From assembly GCF_021531435.1 (NCBI RefSeq), contig NZ_JAFBIS010000003.1:1-64000 (forward strand): a stretch of 64,000 nucleotides of DNA, in the 5' to 3' direction. Positions 22,067 to 29,495 of the stretch are shown piece by piece. The notes below the pieces were generated by a model, which searched no databases, was not told where the DNA came from, and was given only the letters and a program-made list of their open reading frames with translations. This stretch comes from Oscillibacter valericigenes. GTDB taxonomy: Bacteria; Bacillota; Clostridia; Oscillospirales; Oscillospiraceae. How positions within the stretch are numbered: the first letter of the stretch is position 1; each line of letters begins with the position of its first letter. A program made the translations under genes and the position numbers.

Positions 22067-23695
22067 TCAGAATCTGAACGCCTCGTTCACATAGGTGGGC
22101 TTGCCGCCCAGCATGGTCAGCAGTACCCGGGTGTTCATCATATGGTGGACGGGGACCTCGTTCAGGTCCTTTTCCAGCACCACCAGGTCGGCGTACTTGC
22201 CCACCTCGATGCTGCCGGTCCTGTCCTCCATGTGCATCCCGTAGGCCGCGTTGATGGTGTAGGCCTCCAGGCACTGTTCAACGGTCAGGCGCTCGGCGGC
22301 AGGCGCCAGGATGGGGGCGCCGGGATCGCTGTAAATTTGGCGGGTCACGCCCATCTGGATGCCTTTCAGAGGCTCCCTGCCCATCTCGTCGGCGGGGAAA
22401 TCACTGCCCAGGGTCATGCGGGCGCCGTGGGACAGGATGGACCGGAGCTGAAACTGGCGGTCATAGCGCTCATCGCCCAGGATGTCCCGGTTTTCGGGTG
22501 CGTCATAGTGCCAGATGCCGCTGGTATTGGCCAGCACATTGTACCGGGCGAACAGGGGGATGTCCTCCCGGGCGGTGAGGTGGGTATGGGCGTTGATGAT
22601 GCGGGTGTCGAAATACCCCGCCTCCCGGACGGCCCTGGCTGCCATCAATGTCTCATGGACGGCCCGATCCCCGATGGCGTGGATGTGGAGGTGGAAGCCC
22701 TCCGCCGCGGCTTCCAGGCATACGCGGGCCAGAGCCTCGCCCTGGAGCATGGGTTCCACCACCCTGCCGTCGGGATAGGGCCCGCGCAGGGCGCAGCTGC
22801 GGCTTTCCACCGTGCCGTCGTTCACGATCTTCAGTGTATGGATATTGTACATGTCGCTGTGATGCCGGGCGTGCAGCGCCCGCAGACGCTCCACGGCGGT
22901 CTTGGCACTCTCCGGGTCCTCCGCCATGACGCAGCCGCAGATGCGCTGCCGCAGCTCGCCCTGTGCCTCAAGGTCCGCGATCTGTTGGACGACCCGCTGT
23001 TCAAAGGCGCCGAAGATGCCGCAGTCCACAAAGCCGGTGACGCCCAGAGCGCTGTACTCCCGGAAAATGCGTTTGCAGGCATCGCTGATATGCTCCGTCT
23101 CAAACCACCGGATGTCCCCCATGGCAAGCATCTGCGCCGCCATCTCCACCATGTGGCCGGTGGGCTCGCCGTTTTCGTCACGATGGAACCAGGAGAAGCC
23201 CGGCATGGGGTCCGGTGTGTCCCCGGTGATATGCCCCAGCTCCAGGGTCCTGCTGTTGCACCAGCCCTCATGGATGCCGTTGCTCATCAGATACAGGGGC
23301 TTGTCCGGGCAGATGGCGTCCAGCTCCTCTTTGCGGGGGCCGCGCTCGTCGAATACCCACTCAGGGTAGCCCTGTCCGAAGTATGCCTCGTTGCCGGGAT
23401 GGGCCTCCACATAGGCCCGGATGGTCTCCAGGACCTCACCGTGGGTCATCCCGGCGCCGCAGAGAATGCCGGAGGTCAGGAACGCCCCCATCAGAGGGTG
23501 ACAGTGGGCGTCGATCAGGCCGGGGATCAGCATTTTGCCGGCCAGGTCAATGACCTTCGCGCCGCTTTTATAGGGCCCGGCGCCTTCATCATTGCCCACA
23601 TAGATGATCCGATTGTCCCGGACCGCGACGGCGGAAACGCAGGGCATCTCACGGTTCATGGTGTACACGCGGCCATTTTGAAACACAGTTGTCAT
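22067..23695 (-). CDS. amidohydrolase 3-family metal-dependent hydrolase (YtcJ-like)
   Basis: 542 residues, the usual length for YtcJ-like enzymes. It has MLIPGLIDAHCHPLMG (metal HxH), LHIHAIGDRAVHETL (metal His), NAHTHL, MTLGSDFPADE (metal Asp) and the C-terminal strand IEVGKYADLVVLEKDL. It should hydrolyse an amide or N-formyl bond in the cytoplasm; substrate unknown. I start at ATG 23695 (AAGGAGG). A terminator ends the upstream gene, so it has its own promoter. Confidence 0.9.
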   Translation of the reverse strand: MTTVFQNGRVYTMNREMPCVSAVAVRDNRIIYVGNDEGAGPYKSGAKVIDLAGKMLIPGLIDAHCHPLMGAFLTSGILCGAGMTHGEVLETIRAYVEAHPGNEAYFGQGYPEWVFDERGPRKEELDAICPDKPLYLMSNGIHEGWCNSRTLELGHITGDTPDPMPGFSWFHRDENGEPTGHMVEMAAQMLAMGDIRWFETEHISDACKRIFREYSALGVTGFVDCGIFGAFEQRVVQQIADLEAQGELRQRICGCVMAEDPESAKTAVERLRALHARHHSDMYNIHTLKIVNDGTVESRSCALRGPYPDGRVVEPMLQGEALARVCLEAAAEGFHLHIHAIGDRAVHETLMAARAVREAGYFDTRIINAHTHLTAREDIPLFARYNVLANTSGIWHYDAPENRDILGDERYDRQFQLRSILSHGARMTLGSDFPADEMGREPLKGIQMGVTRQIYSDPGAPILAPAAERLTVEQCLEAYTINAAYGMHMEDRTGSIEVGKYADLVVLEKDLNEVPVHHMMNTRVLLTMLGGKPTYVNEAFRF

Positions 23696-23743
23696 GGCGG
23701 TTGACCTCCTTGGTCCCATATACAGATACTATCCCGACAGGCG

Positions 23744-23775
23744 GAAAAAGCCGGCAATCCGGAAAGATTGCCGGC
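23744..23775 (-). terminator. terminator of the solute-binding lipoprotein gene
   Basis: Perfect 10-bp stem GCCGGCAATC / GATTGCCGGC followed on the minus strand by five T. Confidence 0.85.
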
Positions 23776-23825
23776 TTCCGTCATTCAAATATCGGGGGCA
23801 ATTTTACCGTGGGCTGCCTTTGCAG

Positions 23826-25496
23826 CTACGACGTTCTGAGGATGGTATTGGCAAAGCCGAACCAGCCCCGGGCATCCCGGAACGCGCCGGTGAGGGTATC
23901 CCGCATCTCCCAGGCGGTCCCTTCCGTGTACAGGGGGGCAAGGACATGGTCGCTGAGCAGCAGGTCCTCCGCGTCGTGGAGGCAGCCCATGCGGGCCGTG
24001 CCGTCGGCGGCATTGGCAATAATGACCATCAGGGTGTCGTAGGCGCTGTTCTCATAGCCCGCCACGTTGTCCGGGCTGTGGGTGGTCCAGGCGGTCAGGA
24101 AGCACTCGGCGTCATTGCCGCCGGCGGTCAGCGCCACGCCCGCCGCCGTATACGCGCCGCTTTGCAGCGCGGTGCGCAGCTCCTGCTCCGTGACGCCCCG
24201 TGGGGTCATATGGATCCCCAGCGCATCCCGCCACTGCTGGCACAGGACCTGGGCCGTCTGGCCGTTGCTCCCCTCATCCACATACAGGTATTCCAGCTCG
24301 CCCAGGTCGCTGCCGCTGTCGTAACCCGCGCTGCTCAGCAGCTCCCGTGCCCGGTCTCGGCGCTCCCCGTACAGCTCCGGGTCATTGTCCAGCAAAGCGC
24401 CGCCCATGGTGCGGAAGTCCCCTTCCTCACTCTCCGGCACGCCGGGGGGCACCAGTCCCTCCGCGGCCCTGGTTGTGACGCCGGCTGTCTCCACCAGGGC
24501 GTTCCGGTCAATGGCAAGCTGCATGGCCTCCCGCACCGTGGGGTCGGCAAACACGCCTTCCCGGCAGTTGAACACCGCGCTGTACGTGCTCAGCGTGGGA
24601 GTGGCTGTCCATGCTTCGTCAGCCGCCAGCTCCTCCAGGCGGGCCTGGGGCAGGGGCCAGACGGCATCCACGGTCTTGCTGTCGTACAGGACCCAGCCCT
24701 CCTCCGCGCTGTCCGCAAACCGGAACGTCAGTTCCGAAGGGCCGGGCTGGTCGCCGTAATACCGCTCGCTGGCGGCGGCGTGGAGCGAATCCTCTTCCCA
24801 GGCCGTCACCTGGAAGGGACCGTTGGTCACAAGCTGCGTGGGGTCATTCCACCAGGGCAGGGCTTTCTCTCCCTCTCCCACGGCCTGAATGCCCGCCTCC
24901 TTCAGCCGCAGGACCACGTCCTGGCGCAGGGGCACCGTGGCCGGAGCGGTGCAGACCTGGGTCAGGAACCAGTCGTACTCGCCGTCCAGCACCACCACAA
25001 AAGTCGTGTCATTCTTCGCGCTGACCTGGAGCAGCTCCATATCCCCGCTCTGCCGGGCCTCCTCATATCCGCTGACAATGGACAGCAGGGACGCATGGGG
25101 CGACTGGCTGGCGGGGTCCGCCAGCCGACGCCAGGCGTACACAAAATCCGACGCCCGGACGTTCTTGCCGTCAGACCACTTGGCGCTGCGGAGCCGGAAG
25201 GTATACGTGACGGTACCGTCGTGGTTCTCCTCCACGTCCACGCTCTTTGCCATGCCGTTTACCACCGTGGAGCCGCCGGAGCCGTCCGACGCCGCCCGCA
25301 TCAGGTTCTCATAGAGGTGGGCCAAAATCGTCTGGTCCGTGATCTCCTGCGCATAGATGGGATCCAGCGTCACAGGGGCCGGGCCCACACAGACAGAAAG
25401 AGACAGTCCCTCCCCGTCCTTGGCGCAGCCCGCCAGCAGAGAGAGACAGAGCACCGCCGGCAGCGTCAGGGCCGCCAGCCGTTTCCAAAGCCGCAT
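23826..25496 (-). CDS. peptide ABC transporter substrate-binding lipoprotein (OppA-type)
   Basis: 556 residues. Lipoprotein signal LPAVLCLSLLAGC (lipobox LAGC) then a family 5 solute-binding domain: APVTLDPIYAQEITDQTILAHLYENL, YTFRLRSAKWSDGKNVRASDFVYAWRRL, DPTVREAMQLAIDRNALV. It would bind oligopeptides at the outer membrane face. No permease or ATPase is next to it, so it is an orphan that may serve a transporter elsewhere. A terminator-like hairpin lies in its short leader. Confidence 0.93.
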   Translation of the reverse strand: MRLWKRLAALTLPAVLCLSLLAGCAKDGEGLSLSVCVGPAPVTLDPIYAQEITDQTILAHLYENLMRAASDGSGGSTVVNGMAKSVDVEENHDGTVTYTFRLRSAKWSDGKNVRASDFVYAWRRLADPASQSPHASLLSIVSGYEEARQSGDMELLQVSAKNDTTFVVVLDGEYDWFLTQVCTAPATVPLRQDVVLRLKEAGIQAVGEGEKALPWWNDPTQLVTNGPFQVTAWEEDSLHAAASERYYGDQPGPSELTFRFADSAEEGWVLYDSKTVDAVWPLPQARLEELAADEAWTATPTLSTYSAVFNCREGVFADPTVREAMQLAIDRNALVETAGVTTRAAEGLVPPGVPESEEGDFRTMGGALLDNDPELYGERRDRARELLSSAGYDSGSDLGELEYLYVDEGSNGQTAQVLCQQWRDALGIHMTPRGVTEQELRTALQSGAYTAAGVALTAGGNDAECFLTAWTTHSPDNVAGYENSAYDTLMVIIANAADGTARMGCLHDAEDLLLSDHVLAPLYTEGTAWEMRDTLTGAFRDARGWFGFANTILRTS

Positions 25497-25518
25497 CGCG
25501 CAAACTCCTTTCCGAGGG

Positions 25519-25550
25519 AAAAAAACGAGCGCCGTAGGGAAGGCGGCGCT
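25519..25550 (-). terminator. terminator-like hairpin in the leader of the solute-binding gene
   Basis: Minus-strand RNA: stem AGCGCCG / CGGCGCT (25550-25544 with 25534-25528) followed by CG and seven U, only about 15 bases before the ribosome site. It could act as an attenuator or as a stability element. Confidence 0.5.
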
Positions 25551-25573
25551 GTACTTCTGAAAATTTCACAAAT

Positions 25574-25602
25574 ATTATAGAGAATCCCGCCGGCTTTGTA
25601 AA
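25574..25602 (-). promoter_or_regulatory. promoter of the solute-binding lipoprotein gene
   Basis: TTTACA (25597-25602), 17-base spacer, TATAAT (25574-25579) on the minus strand. Confidence 0.8.
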
Positions 25603-25771
25603 GGCGAAGGCCAAAAAAAGTAACAAAAAATAACAAAAATTTAAGTTCTGTTCATAAGTCGTCAAATTGGAGCAAACCCACGGCTTTGCGATCCTCCCCC
25701 AAAAGAAATCTCTGCCTTCCCTCCGCGGCGGATACCCACCGTGAAATCTTTCGGACCGGGCAACACGGCTC

Positions 25772-25800
25772 TTGCAAAATACCGCCAAATGCCTCATAAT
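25772..25800 (+). promoter_or_regulatory. nagBA promoter
   Basis: TTGCAA (25772-25777), 17-base spacer, CATAAT (25795-25800). Confidence 0.65.
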
Positions 25801-25856
25801 AACCATATAAAGTTCTGATTGCAGTCATCATAAAATATATAAAGCAAAGGAGACAT

Positions 25857-26615
25857 ATGGCTATGAGAATTTATCAGGAAGCTGACTATGAGGCGATGAG
25901 CCGTCGGGCCGCCAATCTCATCTCTGCCGAGGTCATCCGCAAGCCCAACTGCGTGCTGGGTCTCGCCACCGGCTCTACCCCTGTGGGCACCTACAAGCAG
26001 CTGGCCATTTGGAACCAGCGGGGCGACTTCAGCTTTAAGGAAGTCAAGACCGTCAACCTGGACGAATACAAGGGCCTGGCCCCCACCCACGACCAGAGCT
26101 ACCGCTATTTCATGCAGACCAATTTCTTCGACCACATCGACATCCACTTTGAGAACACCCATGTGCCCGACGGCCTGGCCGCCGACGCCGCCGGCGAGTG
26201 CGCCCGGTACGACAATCTGATCCGCTCCCTGGGCTACGCCGACCTGCAGCTGCTGGGCGTGGGGCACAACGGTCATATCGGCTTCAACGAGCCCTGCGAC
26301 TCCTTTGTGAAGGAGACCCATGTGGTAGACCTGACCCAGAGCACCATTGACGCCAACGCCCGGTTTTTCGCCTCTGCCGACGATGTGCCCCGCCAGGCCC
26401 TGACCATGGGCATCGGCTGCATTATGGCGGCCCGCCGGGTGCTGCTCATCGCCAGCGGCGCGGACAAGGCCGACGCGGTGTACAACGCGTTCTGCGGGCC
26501 CATTGACCCCCGCTGCCCCGCCTCCATCCTCCAGCTCCACAACGATGTGGTGCTGGTGGGCGACAAGGCGGCTCTCAGCAAGCTGGTCGCCGCCGGGGTG
26601 CCTGTATGCGAGTGA
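25857..26615 (+). CDS. nagB: glucosamine-6-phosphate deaminase
   Basis: 252 residues. Converts glucosamine-6-phosphate to fructose-6-phosphate and ammonia. Family motifs: LGLATGSTPVGTYKQL (phosphate loop), TVNLDEYKGLAPTHDQSYRYFM with catalytic Asp, GVGHNGHIGFNEP with the general-base region, and DVPRQALTMGIGCIM. AAAGGAG precedes; the second ATG at 25863 has better spacing and may be the true start. It overlaps nagA by ten bases, forming a GlcNAc-use operon. Confidence 0.95.
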   Translation: MAMRIYQEADYEAMSRRAANLISAEVIRKPNCVLGLATGSTPVGTYKQLAIWNQRGDFSFKEVKTVNLDEYKGLAPTHDQSYRYFMQTNFFDHIDIHFENTHVPDGLAADAAGECARYDNLIRSLGYADLQLLGVGHNGHIGFNEPCDSFVKETHVVDLTQSTIDANARFFASADDVPRQALTMGIGCIMAARRVLLIASGADKADAVYNAFCGPIDPRCPASILQLHNDVVLVGDKAALSKLVAAGVPVCE

Positions 26616-27736
26616 TCGGCGGTCAGGTCTTTGACCTGGAAAAGGGCTTTGCGGAGCGGGAGCTCCGCACCAGCGGTGCCCTCCTCTCCGAGACCAGCGG
26701 CGACGGGCAGGTCCTGGACGCCGCCGGCTGCTATGTCATTCCCGGTCTGGTGGACGTCCACTTCCACGGCTGCGTGGGCGAGGACTTCAGCGATGCCACG
26801 CCGGAGGGGCTGCAGCGCATCGCGGACTATGAGCTGCGTCAGGGCGTCACCTACATCTGTCCCGCCGGCATGACCCTGCCCGAGGACCAGCTGACGGCCA
26901 TCTGCAAAAACGTCGCGGCCCACCGGTCCAAAAACGCCGGCGGCGCCGAGGTGGTGGGCGCCCACCTGGAGGGGCCCTTCCTCTCCACGGCGAAAAAAGG
27001 CGCCCAGAACGCCGACTTCCTCCATGACCCGGACGTGCCCATGCTCCGCCGCCTTCAGGAGGCCGCGGAGGGCTGCGTGCGGCTGGTGACGGTCGCCCCC
27101 GAACAGCCCGGCGCCATGGAATTCATCCGCGCCGCCGCCGAAATGGGCATCACGGTCTCCGTGGGCCACACCGTGGCGGACTACGACACCGCCAGCGCCG
27201 CCTTCGCGGCGGGTGCCAGCCACGCCACCCACCTCTACAACGGGATGCCTCCCATCCACCACCGTGCCCCCGGCGTCATCGGTGCCGCCTTTGACGACCC
27301 CAAGGTCCAGGTGGAGCTGATCTGTGACGGCATCCACATCCACGGCAGCATCGTCCGGGCGACCTTCCGCCTGTTCGGGGCGGAGCGGATGATCCTCATC
27401 TCCGACTCCCTGCGGGCCACCGGCATGCCCGACGGCCAGTACCCCTTCGGCGGGCAGGAAATCGAGGTCCACGGCAGCCGGGCCACCATCGTAGGCCACC
27501 CCGAGACCCTGGCCGGCTCCGTCACAAGTTTGATAGGCTGCCTGCGGCAGGCGGTGCGGTTCGGCATTCCCCTGGCGGACGCGGTGCGCTCCTGCACCTA
27601 CAACCCCGCCCAGTCCGTGGGCATCGACGACCGGGCCGGCACGCTGGACATCGGCAAAGAGGCCAGCTTTGTCCTGCTGGACAAGGAGACCCTCGCCACC
27701 CGCGCCATCGTGTTCAAGGGCAATTTGGTATCATAA
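26606..27736 (+). CDS. nagA: N-acetylglucosamine-6-phosphate deacetylase
   Basis: 376 residues. Removes acetate from GlcNAc-6-phosphate, feeding NagB. Shows VIPGLVDVHFHGCVGEDF, HLEGPFLS with the metal Glu, SVGHTVADY, HATHLYNGMPPIHHRAPG (metal His), ICDGIHIH and ISDSLRATG (catalytic Asp region). Its start lies inside the end of nagB, so it is translationally coupled. A bidirectional terminator follows. Confidence 0.95.
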   Translation: MRVIGGQVFDLEKGFAERELRTSGALLSETSGDGQVLDAAGCYVIPGLVDVHFHGCVGEDFSDATPEGLQRIADYELRQGVTYICPAGMTLPEDQLTAICKNVAAHRSKNAGGAEVVGAHLEGPFLSTAKKGAQNADFLHDPDVPMLRRLQEAAEGCVRLVTVAPEQPGAMEFIRAAAEMGITVSVGHTVADYDTASAAFAAGASHATHLYNGMPPIHHRAPGVIGAAFDDPKVQVELICDGIHIHGSIVRATFRLFGAERMILISDSLRATGMPDGQYPFGGQEIEVHGSRATIVGHPETLAGSVTSLIGCLRQAVRFGIPLADAVRSCTYNPAQSVGIDDRAGTLDIGKEASFVLLDKETLATRAIVFKGNLVS

Positions 27737-27741
27737 TGAAA

Positions 27742-27773
27742 AACCGAGGAGCGAATGCTCCTCGGTTTTTTCT
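27742..27773. terminator. bidirectional terminator between nagA and the helicase
   Basis: Stem AACCGAGGAGC / GCTCCTCGGTT with GAAT loop, flanked by A-run and T6, serving two converging genes. Confidence 0.9.
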
Positions 27774-27779
27774 TCCGTA

Positions 27780-28934
27780 TTACACCACGGTCAGCTTGCC
27801 GTCGTCGCCGAATTTCACCGGCACGATCTCGTTCCGGGTGTTCTTGGCGATGTCGTCGATGCGCAGCTTGGAGGGGTAGTCGGCGATGAGGCTCACCGCC
27901 ACGCCCTGGCGCTTGGCCCGGCCGGTACGACCGATGCGGTGGATATAATCCTGGTTCTCGTCGGGCACATCGCAGTTGAACACGATGTCCACATCGTCCA
28001 CGTCGATGCCACGGGCGGCCACATCGGTAGACACGAACACCCGCAGCTTACCCTGGCGGAACTTGTCCATCACCTGCTCCCGCTTCCGCTGGGGGATGTC
28101 GCCGTGGATACACTCCGCGTCGATGCCCCGCATCTGGAGGAACTTGGTGATGCGCTCCGTGGCGCCCTTGGTGTTGCAGAAGCACATGCAGCGGTCAAAG
28201 CCCGTCTCGTTCAGAATTTTTTCGATGGCGTCGGCCTTGCCGTCAAAGCTGACGTCCATGCGGAACTGCTTGATGTCCGGCTTGTTCTGCTCGTCCTCCC
28301 GGACGGTGACCTCCGCCGCGTCCCGCTGGTAGACCCAGGCGATGTCCATGACCTCCCGGGAGATGGTGGCGGAGAACAGCCCCAGGTTTTTCCGCTTGTC
28401 CATCTTGTCCAGCAGGCGGGTCACATCGTGGATGAAGCCCATGTCCAGCATCCGGTCCGCCTCGTCCAGCACCACGGTCTGGGCGGTGTCCACCCGGACG
28501 GTTCGGCGCTTCATGTGGTCGCTGAGGCGGCCGGGGGTGGCCACCACGATCTGGGGGTGCTTTTTCAGCGTGTCGATCTGCCGGCCGATGGGTGCGCCAC
28601 CGTACAGGCACACGCAGCGGACGCCGGGCTTATAGGTGGACAGCAGCCGGATCTCGTCGGTGATCTGGATGGCCAGCTCCCGGGTGGGAGCCAGAATGAC
28701 GGCCTGGACGCTCTCGTCCTCAGGGTCGATATGCTCCACGATGGGGATGCCGTAGGCAAAGGTCTTGCCGGTACCGGTGGGGGCCTTGGCGATGACATCC
28801 TGCCAGTCCATCATAGGCGGGATGCAGCCGGCCTGTACCGGCGTGGACACCTCAATATTGCGCTGGGCGATGGCACGCATGATCTCCGGGGACAGCCCCA
28901 GGCTGTCAAACCGGACGCCTTCCGTGTATTCCAT
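27780..28934 (-). CDS. DEAD-box ATP-dependent RNA helicase
   Basis: 384 residues: only the two RecA-like core domains. Motifs in order: Q-motif STPVQAGCIPP, I APTGTGKT, Ia PTRELAIQ, Ib TPGRL, II VLDEADRMLDMGF, III SAT, IV-V STDVAARGIDV, VI HRIGRTGRA. The C-terminal RNA-binding extension found in CshA or DbpA is absent, so target choice is unknown. A vegetative promoter (28983-29011) precedes it. Confidence 0.93.
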   Translation of the reverse strand: MEYTEGVRFDSLGLSPEIMRAIAQRNIEVSTPVQAGCIPPMMDWQDVIAKAPTGTGKTFAYGIPIVEHIDPEDESVQAVILAPTRELAIQITDEIRLLSTYKPGVRCVCLYGGAPIGRQIDTLKKHPQIVVATPGRLSDHMKRRTVRVDTAQTVVLDEADRMLDMGFIHDVTRLLDKMDKRKNLGLFSATISREVMDIAWVYQRDAAEVTVREDEQNKPDIKQFRMDVSFDGKADAIEKILNETGFDRCMCFCNTKGATERITKFLQMRGIDAECIHGDIPQRKREQVMDKFRQGKLRVFVSTDVAARGIDVDDVDIVFNCDVPDENQDYIHRIGRTGRAKRQGVAVSLIADYPSKLRIDDIAKNTRNEIVPVKFGDDGKLTVV

Positions 28935-28982
28935 AATTCTTTCCTCTTTTTTCGCATAAGATAGGCATAATTTGATAGAGTA

Positions 28983-29011
28983 ATTATACCCACAAAAGCG
29001 CGGCTTGTAAA
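28983..29011 (-). promoter_or_regulatory. helicase promoter
   Basis: TTTACA (29006-29011), 17-base spacer, TATAAT (28983-28988) on the minus strand. Confidence 0.8.
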
Positions 29012-29198
29012 GCCATGGCGGACAGAACCGCCGAAAGTTTCCGTCTTTGCGGCAATCCGCTCAAATCGTTGCCGAATTACTTGTTTTTGTTGTATTTATT
29101 GCATTTTTTGTAGTAAAATTGTGTATTGTGTCTGCATCCCGTTCTGTTTTTTATGATAAATTCATGTTACGAGATACTTTGCAACGGAGGTGTCAACC

Positions 29199-29414
29199 GT
29201 GGATGAGATGGACTATGTGCGCATCTTGCGTGATTTGCGGGAAGACGCCGACAAGACCCAGACACAGATCGCCGAGGTCTTAGGCACTTCCCAGACCATG
29301 TACGCCCGGTATGAGCGGGGCGCCAATGAATTGCCCATCCACCATCTGATCACGCTGAGCAAATACTACGGTGTCAGCACCGACTATTTGCTGGGTTTGA
29401 CAAAGGAACGCTGA
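29199..29414 (+). CDS. small XRE/Cro-type HTH regulator
   Basis: 71 residues, a single helix-turn-helix of the lambda-repressor type: LREDADKTQTQIAEVLGTSQTMYARYERGANELPIHHLITLSKYYGVSTDYLLGLT. I start at the GTG 29199, eight bases after GGAGG (29186-29190); a GTG at 29190 would overlap the ribosome site. No ligand domain; it stands alone upstream of a terminator pair. Confidence 0.85.
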   Translation: MDEMDYVRILRDLREDADKTQTQIAEVLGTSQTMYARYERGANELPIHHLITLSKYYGVSTDYLLGLTKER

Positions 29415-29418
29415 GGCG

Positions 29419-29448
29419 CGGACAGGTTTTTTCCCTGTCCGTGTTTTC
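29419..29448 (+). terminator. terminator of the HTH gene
   Basis: Stem CGGACAGG / CCTGTCCG followed by TGTTTTC. Confidence 0.65.
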
Positions 29449-29460
29449 ATCTCCAGGCAA

Positions 29461-29492
29461 AAAAATTCCCGGCTTTTCAGCCGGGAATTTTT
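29461..29492. terminator. terminator of the glycogen operon
   Basis: Perfect stem of 14 bp (29461-29474 with 29479-29492) bracketed by A5/T5; it ends the minus-strand glg operon and can also stop plus-strand readthrough. Confidence 0.88.
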
Positions 29493-29495
29493 GCG

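Larger units (their letters stand above)
25497..25856. other. divergent intergenic region between the oligopeptide-binding gene and nagB
   Basis: Contains the two opposed promoters listed separately and the leader hairpin. An A/T-rich centre (25609-25660) separates them. No additional ORF is supported. Confidence 0.6.

Noticed and set aside
22022-23704. 560-codon plus-strand frame opposite the amidohydrolase gene
   Set aside because: Mirror frame caused by high GC at third positions; no ribosome site or family pattern.
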